A DNA stretch of 64,000 bases, taken from Viscum album. Its lineage: Eukaryota; Streptophyta; Magnoliopsida; Santalales; Viscaceae. The stretch is from the NCBI GenBank assembly GCA_963277665.1, contig OY728119.1:312128206-312192205 (forward strand), written 5' to 3'. The notes under the pieces were generated by a model. It made no database searches. It was not told the DNA's origin and saw nothing but the letters and a program-made list of their open reading frames with translations. Each line of letters starts with the position of its first letter. Position 1 is the stretch's first letter. A program made the translations under genes and the position numbers. Shown piece after piece: positions 22,452 to 34,981 of the stretch.

Positions 22452-25400
22452 TGTCACGACCCATCCTCGGGGCCCGTGCTGTGACTACCCCAAGCCCGCC
22501 TTCCATAGGCCAGGGGCTGACGACTAGCACCAAGGTGTAAATCCCGGTAAAGGAAAGGCATTGCCTTTGTAAAATAAACAAGCACCACAAAGTAAGAAAG
22601 AGGAAAAAGTAAACACTAAGTAAAAGATGGTACAAGAGTGAAGTGCGGAAAAGTAAGTGGGCCAGTATACAAACCCAAACTAAAAGTAAAGTACAACTCG
22701 AAAGGGAAAACAACAAATGAAAGGTAAAGCCGCAATGGCGAGCTATCCACTGGAAATCCCACCTGAAGGGTGGGTACAGAAAGCCTCCACTGCTCCTCGG
22801 GTCCAGCCGACCGCTCTGAGTACGTCCCGCCCAGTGGTCCACCTCCAGGTACCATCCTGCTCCGCAAGCCTCCACCACGATCAACGATGTCCGTCGTCTG
22901 CAACCAACACAACGTAGTGCGGGCATAGCCCGTGCAGGGGTGAGTATAAGCTACTCAGTAGGGACCCCGAGACCCCCGAAGGTCTCCCAGAATCCAAAAA
23001 GGATAATCCACAAAGGAAAGATAAAATCACGAAGTAACATCTGACACTGCTTAGGTATATGCCCATACATATACCTAAGTCATCAATTCTTGTTCGGCTC
23101 CAACATCCGAGCCCAAGTACAACCCAATCCACACAGGAAAGCAAAACGTAAATCCACACAGGATAGCACAACACAATCCACACAGGAAAGTAAAACAGGA
23201 TTCAGCTCACACAGGTATACTTCTTCAAAAGACGATAGAGATGATCACTGATCCATCTAAGTCGTTGGACCCACAAAGGATCGATAGGTACTAACCCCCG
23301 CAATGACCCACACAGGATCGGACCCACACAGAGCTGGCTCACACAGAACCGCTGAGCGCTGAACCACACAGGATCGGACCCACACAGGATCGGTAGCACT
23401 GATCCACACAGGATCGCTGAGTGCTGTAGTCATCGTCATCGAATCCACTGAGGATCTCTGCACAGTCGTCGTCACAGTCACAGTAGTAGTCGCAGCCATC
23501 TCTAGGGTTCCCGCACACAGCAAGCTCATTCGGGAGGGTCCGCTCCACGAGCTGAGAGGCTGATACATCAACTGACACATAGCCTAGAGTTGATGTATCC
23601 AAAAGTTCCGTATCGTCAACAGGAACTCAACGTCGCAGACGGCGCGTCAATCGGACGCCCGGTCTGAGAGTTATTGGCGTTTTCGTCCCAGGGTCCCGGT
23701 TGGTTTTTTTAAGGCAAAACCAACCCGAACGTACTTCACCTATGTCCAAACCTCGGGAAAAGTAATCCAAAAGATCCGTCTCACTAAGAGGAATCCAACA
23801 AAGTCGACGGCACGTCAATCGGACGTCCGAAGCTCAAGATATGAGCATTTCCGCTCCGAGGGCCCGGTTGGTTTCATGTACGAACCAACCCGGCCGAACT
23901 CAAAGTAAACTTAAACCTTGAGTGAAATGTACCACAATAACCGCCTCGATTCAAGGATCACATCACAACTGACGGTGCGTCGATCGGAGGTCCATAGCCC
24001 AAGTTATGGGCAAAAGACCGAAGACGGTTCGAAAACAGGGGTTTTGGGCCCGGACCGACCCGGCCCGAGACCCCCCGGTCGGCCCGAACTGGATCGACCC
24101 ACCCTGGGTCCGGGTCGGCTCAGCGCGGCCCGACCTGGTAGACCAGCTAGGCGGCCAGCCTGGCTGGGCACAGCGCGCCCAGCGCGCTGGCCATCTCGGC
24201 TTGTGGCCGAGCCGTTTTTGGCAAGGGGGGGGGGGGGGGGCGCCTGCCCCCCTTTGTAACCGCGACCCCCCAATTAAGGGGGCCGTTTTGTAGGACAGCC
24301 GGGGGAATTAATTCCCCCCGATCCCCTTTGTCCGGCTGGCCCGCACTGGCCTGCCGGTTCTGCCAATGAGGACCGGTGACGGCCGGTCCTTCTTCCTTCG
24401 CCGACACCGGCGGCCCGGAATCGGCCGCCGGTCACCCTGCTCCGCTGCGGCCCGGAATCGGCCGTGGCTTGTTTTGTCCGGCACGGTGCGACGACACCGC
24501 GCCCCTTCGCCCGACCCCACTTCGGCCGCGACGTCTTCGGTTTTCTTCGACGCGTCGCGACGACGTCGCGTCCTTGTTCATCTTCACGGCGTGGCGCGAC
24601 GGCGTCGCGCATTACTTGCCGTGCAATTCCCACGTGGTGCGACGACACCACGCCATTCCGTTCCATCCACAAAGAATCAAACATGGATAAAGGATGGGGG
24701 TTGGCCGTGTTTGTGCAGTCCAGCCCCCTCTCGTTAATCGTTATCATTTAGTCGTTTATCCACGAAGAACGACAAACTAGAATTCATGAACGGAAAAAAA
24801 ATAATTAAATAAAATAAACCCCTACTTGATAAAAGAGATGACGAACGTCGGCGTCGCGAAGCGAGGATTTGAAGACATTGACAGAGATTTCGTCGCGGAA
24901 AACCATCATGGAAGAGACGACGCGGAAGAAGAACGTCGTGGAAGAAGACGTCGTGTCCCGGGTCGGTGTCGCGGAAGACGGTCTCCGAGGGCTCGACGCT
25001 CCACGTCGGAGATCATTCGTTCTTCGCGTTCTTCGTCAAAGGGAATGAAGAACTCCAAACTTCCTTAGATTTTTCTCCAAAAGCTCTCAAACAACCCAAC
25101 ACCAACCCAAATAAAATAAGTTCTCAACTTATTTTATTAACACAACAAGGCTTTTGAAATTCAATAGTTTGAATTTCAAAAACTTACATTTAACTCACCA
25201 CATTAATTCCATAAGTTTAGTAAACTTAAGTTATCAAAATTTAATGGGAGTTGAGAGGGGTTAGAGGATATGAAGGGGTGGGGTTCGTGTGGGCCCCACC
25301 ACCCTCATAACCTCCCAAGGGAGGTTGGGTGGTTACCCAACTTCCATCAAGAATTAAACACTTAGAGTAAAATAAAAATTGTAGAATAATTATAAATTAA

Positions 25401-25693
25401 ACTTCCACAATTTTTATCATCAACTCTCGTGAAAACGAAAATCCGGAACAGGTGTTCCTAAGCAATTACCGGCGCTATGGTTCCATCGGTGCCCTCAAAA
25501 TTCGATTCCGAGCACCAGTTCAAAAGTTATAAATTCACACTCATTCGTTCACTGAACGTACCCGAGCTAAACTTCGGTTAGAAATTCCGGGCACACCGGG
25601 CCTCGAAATCAGGTGCCATCTGAAACTGCGTTCTTGTAAAATCCCAAAGAAAATTAAGAAAAAAATTTCCCTTGAATTTTACGGGTCTTTAAA
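22452..25693 (-). repeat. Element C 3' LTR
   Basis: Collinear with 30536-33807. In plus orientation it ends TCTTTAAA where the other LTR ends TCTTTACA, so its terminal TG has mutated. It contains a minisatellite (23130-23430), a run of 16 G at 24225-24240 and a GC-rich block 24030-24720. Long readings on both strands of the GC-rich part are chance openings. Confidence 0.95.
23130..23430. repeat. short tandem repeat in the C LTR (CCACACAGGATCG type)
   Basis: About ten imperfect copies of (A/T)CCACACAGGAT(C)G-like units of roughly 14-25 bases. The same cluster is at about 31220-31525 in the other LTR, so it was present when C inserted. Confidence 0.75.
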
Positions 25694-25705
25694 TTACTCC
25701 CACCT
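25694..25705 (-). other. polypurine tract of element C
   Basis: Minus-strand AGGTGGGAGTAA lies immediately before the 3' LTR start, where plus-strand DNA synthesis is primed. Confidence 0.8.
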
Positions 25706-25739
25706 CAGGGCTTTACTTCCCCGTAAAGATACATCGAAA

Positions 25740-27060
25740 ACTAGTGAAACAAATGAGGGTATTGAGCACGCATCTGAGCCTCCCGCTCTCAAGTACTCTC
25801 CTGGAGGTTCCCGTGCTGCCATCTGATGTGAACTAGAGGAATCGACCGTCCACGTAGGACCCGCTTCTGTCGATCCTCGATCTCCATTGGGACCTCCTCA
25901 AAAGTCGCCCCATCATCAACGTCAATCTCCCCATGGTCAATGATGTGTGTCGGGTCATGCACGTATCTCCTCAGCTGAGATACGTGGAAGACGTCATGCA
26001 CCCAGTGCAAATGAGGTGGTAGATCCAGACGATAAGCCACCTCGCCAATCCTGCTGAGGACCTGGAATGGTCCGATGAAGCGTGGAGACAACTTGCCGCC
26101 TCAGCTAAATCTCCGTAATCCATGTCGAGGTGAGACACACAAGAAGACATGGTCACCATCCTCGAACTCTAGTGGCCTCCACCTCCTATCAGCATATGAC
26201 TTCTGCTGGCTCTGAGCTGTCCTCATCCACTCCTGGATGACTTGGACCTTCTCTGTCGTGGCCTGGACCATCTCCGGTCCCACAAGTGCTCACTCCCCAG
26301 GGTCTATCCAGCACAAAGGAGATCTACAAGGTCGGCCGTACAACGCCTCGTATGGTGCCATCCCGATGGTGGAGTGGTAGCTGTTGTTTTACGCGAACTC
26401 CACCGAGGGTAGGTGGTCCTCCCAATTGTGACCAAAGTCGAGGAAACATGCGCGGAGCATGTCCTCGAGGGTCTGAATGGTCCTCTCCGTCTGACCATCC
26501 GTCTGAGGGTGAAAGGCTGTACTCAGACGTAGCTGCGTCCCAAACTCCTCGTGCAACCCCTTCCAAAGCCAGGAATTAAAACGAGCATCTCGATCGGAGA
26601 CGATAGATGATGGAACACCGTGAAGCCGTATAATCTCCTGAACGTAAAGTCATCCCAAGCTCTCCACTGAGCCCTGCTCTTTGATGGGTAGAAAGTGTGT
26701 CGACTTGGTGAGTCGGTCGACAATCACCCAAATGGAGTCGTGACCTCTGGAAGTGCGTGGAAGTCCAGTCATGAAGTCCATAGATATCCCATCCCATTTC
26801 CACTCCGGAACCTCCAAAGGCTGTACCAAGCCTGTTGGTACCTGGTGTTCTGCCTTCACCTGCTGGCAGGTGAGGCATCGAGAAACGAACTCCGCGACAA
26901 CCTTTTTCATGCCCAGCCACCAGTGCTGTTGCCTGAGATCCTGGTACATCATTGCCAATCCAGGATGTACCGCCAAAGGAGAAGTGTGAAAATCTCTTAG
27001 CACCTCCTCCTGTAAAGCAACTGGTACTAAGGTACGTCCTCTGAAAAGGACGTCGTGCTC
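25740..27060 (-). pseudogene. Element C integrase and chromodomain, broken
   Basis: The minus-strand reading from 27003 shows the zinc-binding HP...CLTCQQVK part and the core start KWDGISMDFMTGLP with VIVDRLTKSTHFLP, down to about 26650 where it stops or shifts. Middle parts (26280-26650) are readable in other frames. The C-terminal reading 26091-25789 has [23 protein letters not shown], then [12 protein letters not shown] and the chromodomain [19 protein letters not shown], where the next conserved Trp codon is a stop; QYPHLF follows. Chromodomains direct these elements toward particular chromatin; this one is broken. Confidence 0.9.
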
Positions 27061-28500
27061 TGCTCCAAAGGAGAAACCATCAGGTGCCTATCCTGAGGAT
27101 ATCCGTGTACGCTGCATCTCACAGTCAGTGTCCCCATTCTGTGCCTCTCTGACCTGCTGTAGTAGTGGAGGAGTGACTGTGAGAGACTGAAGGAAGGTTG
27201 CTCCATCTCTATCCACGAAGGATATCTGCAAAGAAGCTAGCTGCTCTGTCTCATCCTCAAGTAGCTGAATGCCCATCCTCCTGATGAGGGCATCGGCTAC
27301 CACGTTCCCCTTCCCATGAGTATAGACTATCTCAAATTCATAGTCCTTGAGGAACTCGATCCATCGCCGCTGTCTCAGATTCAGATCCTTCTGAGAGAAT
27401 ATGTATCTGAGACTCTGATGGTCAGAAAAGACTGTAAAGCGCTCGTCCATCAGATAGTGTCGCCATGTCTTCAGAGCGAAGACCACTACTGCTAACTCCA
27501 GGTCATGGGTAGCGTAGTTCTGCTCATGCGGCCTCAACTGACGTGATCCATAGGCGATCACTACCCTCTCCTGCATCAGGATACATCCGAGTCTGGTCCC
27601 TGATGCATCGCAGTAGACTGCGTACCCTACTCCCTCCTCAGGCAACCTCAAGATAGGTGCGCTGGTCAATCTCTGTCTCAGCTCCTAGAAGATCTGCTGA
27701 CATCTGTCTGACCACATGAAGGGTTTCCCCTTCTTCGTCAAAGATAAGAGTGGTTCCGCAACTCTGGAGAAGTCTGGCACGAACCTCCGCTAGTATCCAG
27801 CTAGTCCCAAGAAACTCCGCACCTCAGTCACACTCTTGGGTGGCTCCCAAGATAGCACTGCCTTGATCTTCGCAGGATCCACTACAAATCCCACCTCAGA
27901 GATGATGTGTCCCAATAAGTGGACCTCACGTATCCAGAACTGGCACTTTGAGAGCTTACTATAAATCTGGTGCTCTCGGAGTGTGTCTAGTACAACCTGT
28001 AAGTGGTAGGCATGATCCTCCTCAGCCGTCGAGTAAATCAAAATTTCGTCGATGAAGACCATGAAAAATCGATCGTGTTATGGCTAAAAGATCCTGTTTA
28101 TGAGGGCCATGAACACTGATGGAGCATTGGTTATGCCAAAAGGCATAACCAAGAACTCATAGTGGCCATACCGACATCTGAAGGCCGTCTTTTGCACGTC
28201 CTCGTCTCGAACTCTAAGCTGATGATAGCCTGACCTGAGATCTATCTTTGAGAACCACCGTGCTCCCTTGAGATGATAAAAGATTTCATCAATCCTCGGT
28301 AGCGGATACTTGTTCCTCACTGTCACCTGGTTCAGGTGACGATAGTCGACACAAAGTCGCAAGCTCCCGTCTGCCTTCTTGGCGAACAAAATCGGGGAAG
28401 CCCAGGGTGAAACACTGGGTCGGATGAACCCCTTGCCCTGCAAGTCCTCCAACTGTACCCGCAGCTCTCGAAGCTCAGCGGGGGCCATACGATATGCTGG
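27061..28500 (-). pseudogene. Element C reverse transcriptase and RNase H, broken
   Basis: RT blocks read [41 protein letters not shown] and [19 protein letters not shown] (28488-28084), then after stops [11 protein letters not shown] (28062 onward). The catalytic pair is Asp-Glu, not Asp-Asp (28045-28050), a change expected to abolish polymerase activity. RNase H follows at 27669-27088 with [51 protein letters not shown] and [11 protein letters not shown]. Stops near 28083, 27790 and 27670 divide it. Confidence 0.93.
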
Positions 28501-29110
28501 AGTCGATATCGGGGATGTCCCAGGGTACAGTTCAATATAAAAGTCTACCTATCTGCGAGGAGTTAGCCCTGGAACGTCGTCAGGAAAAACGTCCACATAC
28601 TGATCCACCACTCCAGGAAAACTAGGACTCCGCACGTCAACTGATCCTAGGATGAGGCTAGACAACTGATGAGTTATGGGCTGTCCTCTCCTCTGTGGAA
28701 ATCCATCCTGTGCTGCGAAGGCTCCCTTCTCGCCAGTGAAGGTGAACCTACTCCCGTCGGTGCGTACACATCGCACCTTGCGCCTAATACAGTCAATCTG
28801 TGCATGGACCGTAGACAACCAATCCATGCCCAAGATGACGTCGTAAGGCCTCGACGCTGCTACAAGAAGATCCCAGCCGAAGATCTCGCCTCCTAGAGTA
28901 ATCTCACACTACCAGCACCAGTGCGTAATCGTCGAGTCTGCTCCCGTAGGAGTCTCTAGCCGTAAGGATCGAGCCAACAGCTCTGTCGGAATCTCCGAGC
29001 TCCGAACAAGGGCAGCAGCTATGAAAGAGTGACTCGCTCCTGTGTCTATAAGTACTGCAACAAGGGTGGAATAGATACAGATAGTACCTCGAATCATCTC
29101 GGGCATGCCA
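28501..29110 (-). pseudogene. Element C aspartic protease
   Basis: The reading 29106-28909 contains VLIDTGASHSFI with the retropepsin DTGA motif intact (about 29035-29046). After a stop at 28909 it continues to YDVILGMDWLSTVHAQIDC (28833 onward), the usual end of the chromovirus protease, then to the DVFPDDVPGL linker before RT. One or two stops interrupt it; the active site itself is unchanged. Confidence 0.88.
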
Positions 29111-30252
29111 TGGTCGTAGGCCTCTGCTGCCTAGAGCTGTGCCTGTCTCTGACCGCCAACTCCCTGTGGTCGGGGTGGACCTCCTGGTGGTGGTGGTGGT
29201 AGAGCCTCAAAGCGTCGCCCACCACCTGCTGCTCGTCCAGCTCCTCTACCTCGTCTGCCTGCTCCCTGTGGACCACCACGGTCGACCCTCTGCCTCTACC
29301 TCGGTGGTCCCTCAACCGTCTGCTGCTCCTTATCACGGCGGGTCGGGTAGTCACGAGCCATGTGGCCCTGCCCGCCGCACAAGTAGCACTGCCTGCCTCT
29401 CAAAAGACTGGCTCCGTGCTGTGTGCCCCGCACTGCTGAGCCAGTGTCCTGAGGTCGTCTGCCTGAGGGTCTTGTCTGCCTGGACCCATGTGTCATCCGT
29501 CGACTGCCTGCTGCAGAAGACTCTGCTACGTGCTGCCCTATGGTGGGTCTCAGTGCTGGCATAGACTCAGCAAGAAAGATCTCGATCAAAAGGGCCTGCT
29601 CCAGTACTCCTGTCTGAGTCAGAATGCTGAGGGAGATCAGCGATGCCCTGATCTCGTGTCTCAATCCCTGCTCAAAGGTCTGGGCCCGGAAGAATGGGTC
29701 CCGTACCATGTCTGTCGAGTAGCGCGAGAGATCGGTAAATCTCGCCGAGTACTGGGCGACCGTCATGCTGCCCTGCCACAGCTGAAGAAGCTCCTGAATG
29801 CGCATCGCACGAAGGGTGGCTGGGATGAACTCCGAGCAGAAGAGGCTCTCAAAGTCCGTCCACAAAAGAGATGCCTCATCGTGCACCTGGAGCATCAAGC
29901 TCCACCATCTACCTGCTGCTGCATGTAGTAGGCTCGCTGCGAGGATCACCATGAGGTCTGCTGGTGTCCTCACTAACCTGAAAACTCTCACCACTGCCTC
30001 CAGCCAGTCCTCGGCTACCTGGGGGTCCGTCTCCCCGTGGAACCTGGGCGGTCGCTAGCGCTGGAACTCATGCAGTGCACTGAGGCGACATGCATCGTCA
30101 GCGGCTGGTGCTGGAAGCATCGGTGGCTCGGCGGGTAGAGCTACCACCGGTGCCACTGCTGACAAAGGGCCCTGCACCGAGGCCTCATCACTCGGTGGGC
30201 TGTCGTCACGCTCAACTCTCGGAACCCTAGCTGGCTGCTGTCGTGGGGCCAT
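29111..30252 (-). pseudogene. Element C gag, broken
   Basis: The start at 30252 reads MAPRQQPARVPRVERDD and a Pro/Ala-rich disordered segment; a stop near 30053 precedes RPPRFHGETDPQVAEDWLEA, the usual gag core start. The core (29994-29296) has WRRW-type and YSARFTDLSRY blocks. The zinc knuckle at 29347-29388 is C-x2-C-x4-H-x4-Y, with Tyr in place of the last Cys. A stop near 29295 separates it from an Arg/Gly/Pro-rich linker to the protease. Confidence 0.88.
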
Positions 30253-30521
30253 CCTGGAAAGGAAACAGGTGCGCCACGATCAGAACAGTATACCTGGTGA
30301 ACTGATATAAAGTAATCACAAAGAAAACTTGAAACACACATGCAATCAATGTTTTCGTGCATTAAGTCGGAAATCAGAAGTCAGGGTCTTGGTGTACGGA
30401 TACGTCGGCCACTGCACCAACACTGGATTCCCTGGACTGATAACCAAACTCAATATGCTAAACACTATTGATTTACATAGAAAGAGATCAGAGTCCAAAG
30501 TTCTGCGGTAGAACCGAACTC
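30253..30521 (-). other. Element C 5' leader
   Basis: Short (about 270-base) untranslated stretch between primer site and gag start; no repeats of the ACACGCCGTGT type were seen here, unlike element B. Confidence 0.6.
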
Positions 30522-30532
30522 CTCTGATACCA
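30522..30532 (-). other. primer-binding site of element C, initiator tRNA-Met type
   Basis: Minus-strand TGGTATCAGAG lies three bases inside the 5' LTR and matches the initiator-Met primer complement. Confidence 0.93.
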
Positions 30533-30535
30533 ATT

Positions 30536-33500
30536 TGTCACGACCCGTCCTCGGGGCCCGTGCCGTGACTACCCCAAGCCCGCCTTCCATAGGCCAAGGG
30601 CTGGCGACTAGCACTAAGGTGTAAATCCCGGTAAAGGGAAGACATTGCCTTTGTAAAATAAACAAGCACCACAGAGTAAGCAAGCAGAAAAAGTAAACAC
30701 TACGTAAAAGCTGGTACAAGAGTGAAGTGCGGAAAAGTAAGTGGGCCAGTATACAAACCCAAACTGAAAGTAAAGTATAACTCAAAAGGGAAAACAACAA
30801 CTGAAAGGTAAAGCCACAACGATGAGCTATCCACTCGAAATCCCACCTGAAGGGTGGGTACAGAAAGCCTCCACTACTCCTCGGTTCCAGCTGACCGCTC
30901 CGAGTATGTCCCGCCCAGTGATCCACCTCCAGGTACCATCCTGCTCTGCAAGCCTCCACCACGATCAACGCTGTCCGTCGTCTGTAACCAACACAACGTA
31001 GTGCGGGCATAGCCCGTGCAGGGGTGAGTATAAGCTACTCAGTAGGGACCCCGAGACCCCCGAAGGTCTCCTAGAATCCACAAAGGATAATCCACAAAGG
31101 AAATATACAATCACGAAGTAACATCCAACACTGCTTAGGTATATGCCCACACATATACCTAAGTCATCAATTCTCGTTCGGCTCCAACATCCGAGACCAA
31201 GTACAACCCAATCCACACATGAAAGCAAAACGTAAATCCACATAGGATAGCACAACACAATCCACATAGGAAAGTAAAACAGGATTCAGCTCACACATGT
31301 ATACTTCTTCAAAAGAGGATAGAGATGATCACTGATCCATCTAATTCATCGGACCCACAAAGGATCGATAGGTACTAACCCCCGCAATGACCCACGCAGT
31401 ATCGGACCCACACAGGATCTGTAGGCGCTGGCTCACATAGAACAGCTGAGCGCTGACCCACACAGGATCAAACCCACACAGGATCGGTAGCACTGATCCA
31501 CACAGGATCGCTGAGTGCTGTAGTCTTCGTCGTCGAATCCACTGAGGATCTCTGCATAGTCGTCGTCACAGTCACAGTAGCAGTCGCAACCAGCTCTAGG
31601 GTTCCCGCACATAGCAAGCTCGTTCGGGAGGGTCCGCTCCACGAGCCAAGAGGCTGATACATCAACTGACACATAGTCCAGAGTTGATATATCCAAAAGT
31701 TCCGTATCGTCAACAGGAACTCAACGTCGCAGACGGCGCGTCAATCGGACGCTCGGTCTGGGAGTTATTGGCTTTTTCATCCCCGGGGCCCGGTTGGTTT
31801 TTTTAAGGCAAAACCAACCCAACCGTACTCCACCTGTGTCCAAAAATCGGGCAGAGTAAGCCAAAAGATCCGTCTCACTAATAGGAATCCAACAAAGTCG
31901 ACGACACGTCAATCGGACGTCCGAAGCTCAAGATATGAGCGTTTTCGCTCCGAGGGCCCGGTTGGTTTCGTGTATGAACCAACTCGGCCGAACTCAAAGT
32001 AAACCTAAACCTTGAGTGCGATATACTGAAACGACCATATCGATTCAAGGATCGTATTTCAACTGACGGTGCGTCGATCGGAGGTCCGTAGCCCAAGTTA
32101 TGGGAAAAGGACCGAAGATGGTCCGAAAACGGGGGTTTCGGGCCCGAACCGACCCGGCCCGAGACCCCCCGGTCGGCCCGAACGGGGTTGACCCACCTCG
32201 GGTCCAGGACGGCCCGGTCCGACATGGCCCGGCCCGGATGGGAGCGGCCCGGCCCGGCCTGGCGGACCGGCCAGGCGGCCGGCCCGGCTGGGCACAGTGC
32301 GCTGGCCAGCTCGACCAGTGGCCGAGCCGTTTTTGGCAGGGGGGGGGGGGGGGGCGCCTGCCCCCCTGTGTAACCGTGCCCCCCCAATTAAGGGGGCCGT
32401 TTTGTAGTCCAGTCGGGGGAATTAATTCCCCCGGCTCCCCTTTGTCTGGCCGGCCTACACCGGCCAGCCGGTTCTGCCAACGAGGACCGGCAACGACCGG
32501 TCCTTCTTCCTTCGTCGACACCGGCGGCCTGGAACTGGCCGCCGGTCACCCTGCTCCGCTGCGGCCCGGAACTGGCCGTGGATTGTTTCATCCGGTGCGG
32601 TGCGATGGCACCGCGCCCCTCCGCCGCGGCCCCGCTCCGGCCGCGATATCTTCGGTTTTCTTCGACGCGGCGCGACGGTGTCGCGTCCTTGTTCATCTTC
32701 ACGGCGTGGCGCGACGGCGTCGCGCATTACTTGCTGTGCAATTCCCGCATGGTGCGACGACACCACGCCATTCCGTTCCATCTACAAAGAATCAAACATG
32801 GATAAAGGAGGAGGGTCGGCCGTGTTTGTGCGGTCCAACCCCCTCTCGTAAATCGTTATCATTTAGTCGTTTATCCACGAAGAACTACAAACTAGAATTC
32901 ATGAACGAAAAATAATAAAAAAATAAAATAAACCCCTACTTGATAAAAGAGATGACGAACGTCGGTGTCGCGAAGCGAGGATTAGAAGACGTTGACGGAG
33001 ATTTCGTCGCGGAAAACCGTCGCGGAAGAGACGACGCGGAATAAGAACGTCGTGGAAGAAGACGTCGCGTCGTGGGTCAGTGTCGCGGAAGACGGTCCCC
33101 AAGGGCTCGGCGCTCCACGTCGGAGATCATTCGTTCTTCGCGTTCTTCATCAAAGGGAATGAAGAACTCAAGGCTTCCTTAGCTTTTTCTCTAAAAGATC
33201 TCAAACAACCCAACACCAACCCAAATGAAATAAGTTCTCAACTTATTTTATTAACACAACAAGGCTTTTGAAATTCAATAGTTTGAATTTCAAAAACTTA
33301 CATTTAACTCACCACATTAATTCCATAAGTTTAGTAAACTTAAGTTATCAACATTTAATGGGAGTTGAGAGGGGTTAGAGGATATGAAGGGGTGGGGTTC
33401 GTGTGGGCCCCACCACCCTCATAACCTCCCAAGGGAGGTTGGGTGGTTACCCAACTTCCATCAAGAATTAAACACTTAGAGTAAAATAAAAATTGTAGAA

Positions 33501-33807
33501 TAATTATAAATTAAACTTCCACAATTTTTATCATCAACTCTCGTGAAAACGAAACTCCGGAACAGGTGTTCCTAAGCAATTACTGGCGCTACGGTTCCAT
33601 CGGTGCCCTCAGAATTCGATTCCGACCACCGGTTCAAAAGTTAGAAATTCATGCTCGTTCGTTCACTGAACGTACCCGAGCTAAACTTCGGTTAGAAATT
33701 CCGGGCACACTGGGCCTCAGAATCAGGTTCCGTTTGAAACTGCGTTCTTGTAAAATCCCAAAGAAAATTAAGAAAAAAATTTCCCTTGAATTTTACGTGT
33801 CTTTACA
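30536..33807 (-). repeat. Element C 5' LTR
   Basis: 3,272 bases, TGTCACGACCC to TTTACA in plus orientation. It repeats the minisatellite (31220-31525), the GC-rich block and a run of 16 G (32339-32354) of the other LTR. Readings inside it on either strand are not considered genes. Confidence 0.95.
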
Positions 33808-34981
33808 GAGTACACTCCGTGTACTCAAGAAGTACACGCCGTGTAATTTTATTTTTATTTCATTAAACAGACCGGGGCCGCGTCTAATCCCTATTTCCAT
33901 ATTCTTCTTCACCTAATTATGTCCAGAGCATCCGAGGAGGCCGAATCTTCTCCGATCCACTGATCCGTCACCAGTTATCCGAATCGAATGCCGTCGGTTG
34001 CAATAGAATCGCAGCGGTGAGTTCTTGGTTCTTCCTTGTCCATATTTCCTGATTCTTTCTCTTATGAGAGTTATCTAAGGTTGAAATTTTTAGACGTTTT
34101 TGTAGATCTTATCCATTCTAGGCCGATTCACAGGCCTAGGTTCAAGTACATCAATGTCCTAGGATCAAGGTAGGTGGTTTGTTTCCCTACGTTGAATGTC
34201 TTTGAATTTTTGTGCAAAAAGTACTGGATTCCCATGTATCGGGTATCTCGGGTTAGGGCTTTAAACCCGTATTATTGTTTTCCTTAGATTGCTTGTATGC
34301 TTGAGGTTATTAAATTATTAATGATTTCTTTTTAGCATGTTTGAGGATCACCCCATGGGTGTTTCCCTTATTTTGGCTGTTTACCACCGTTTGGCTTAAG
34401 TTGCTTGTGAGGCATACATTGTTGCATTGATTGCCTACCTTGAGATAATTGATTATATGTATTTCCTGCTGTTTATATGATTTTGATGCATTGTATCTAT
34501 TATCTAAGTAGTTGTTGAACTTACTTAGGGCTGTTGATAGTCGATTTTTCACGACTGGACTGATCAGGGATGTGTGAACCTGGTGCGGTAGACTAAAGAG
34601 GGAATTGACGATTAAGGGCTTCCCTAGAGAGTCTGTTATAAGTTAGTATCGTTCAATGGACCTATAGGAATTGGACTTTGTGATTCCTCAGAGTTTCCTT
34701 AGTTACATATCGAGACTATAGGGGTAATTAGACGTAAGTGCTTCCTCAGAGAGTCTATACCTATCATTGCAAGACCACAGGGTAATTGACAGTGAGTGCT
34801 TGCTAGAGTGTTTGTGCCTTGTATGATTACTTGACTATAGGGGTCTGCTAGTATGAGCCACCCAGAGAGTCATTGTGAATATTGTTTGGTTGGTTGTGAT
34901 GAGTCCACCAAGCCAAAGAACAAGCTTGTGTTTTGTACTACTTGTAGTTTACTTAGTCTGCTGAGATACCTGTTGTGTTAC
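33808..34981 (+). repeat. Element B 5' LTR, piece 2
   Basis: Begins with the right GAGTA duplication and continues the LTR from where piece 1 stopped. Compared with the 3' LTR (54417-55370) it keeps about 235 bases (about 34090-34320) that are missing from the 3' copy. It ends with TAC at 34979-34981, the left target duplication of the CACTA element. Confidence 0.93.

Larger units (their letters stand above)
22452..33807 (-). mobile_element. Element C: GC-rich Ty3/gypsy chromovirus (Del/Tekay type), minus strand
   Basis: A complete 11.36-kb element with very long LTRs (3.24 and 3.27 kb). Both LTRs begin TGTCACGACCC in plus orientation; the right one ends TTTACA. GAGTA is duplicated on both sides (22447-22451, 33808-33812). 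From right to left it has 5' LTR, primer site, gag, protease, RT, RNase H, integrase, chromodomain, polypurine tract and 3' LTR. Its base composition is markedly richer in G+C than all its surroundings. The first 118 LTR bases differ at about seven positions, nearly all transitions, so it is the youngest retroelement here. Confidence 0.96.

Noticed and set aside
22192..22926. 244-codon minus-strand open reading spanning the left end of element C
   Set aside because: It crosses the A/B and B/C junctions and lies in LTR sequence; a similar reading (30465-31010) is in the other LTR. No family features, so a chance opening.
24225..24240. G16 runs in the C LTRs considered as assembly artefacts
   Set aside because: The same run length is found at the same place in both LTRs (32339-32354), so it is at least consistent, though homopolymer length should be treated with caution.
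23918..24751. Many overlapping open readings on both strands in the GC-rich LTR part
   Set aside because: GC-rich DNA has few stops in all frames; the readings overlap in several frames, are low-complexity (Pro/Arg/Gly) and lie in an LTR.
32100..32915. 271-codon plus-strand reading, the longest in the window
   Set aside because: It is the LTR counterpart of the GC-rich block at 24 kb, low-complexity, antisense to the element, and is interrupted in the sister LTR.
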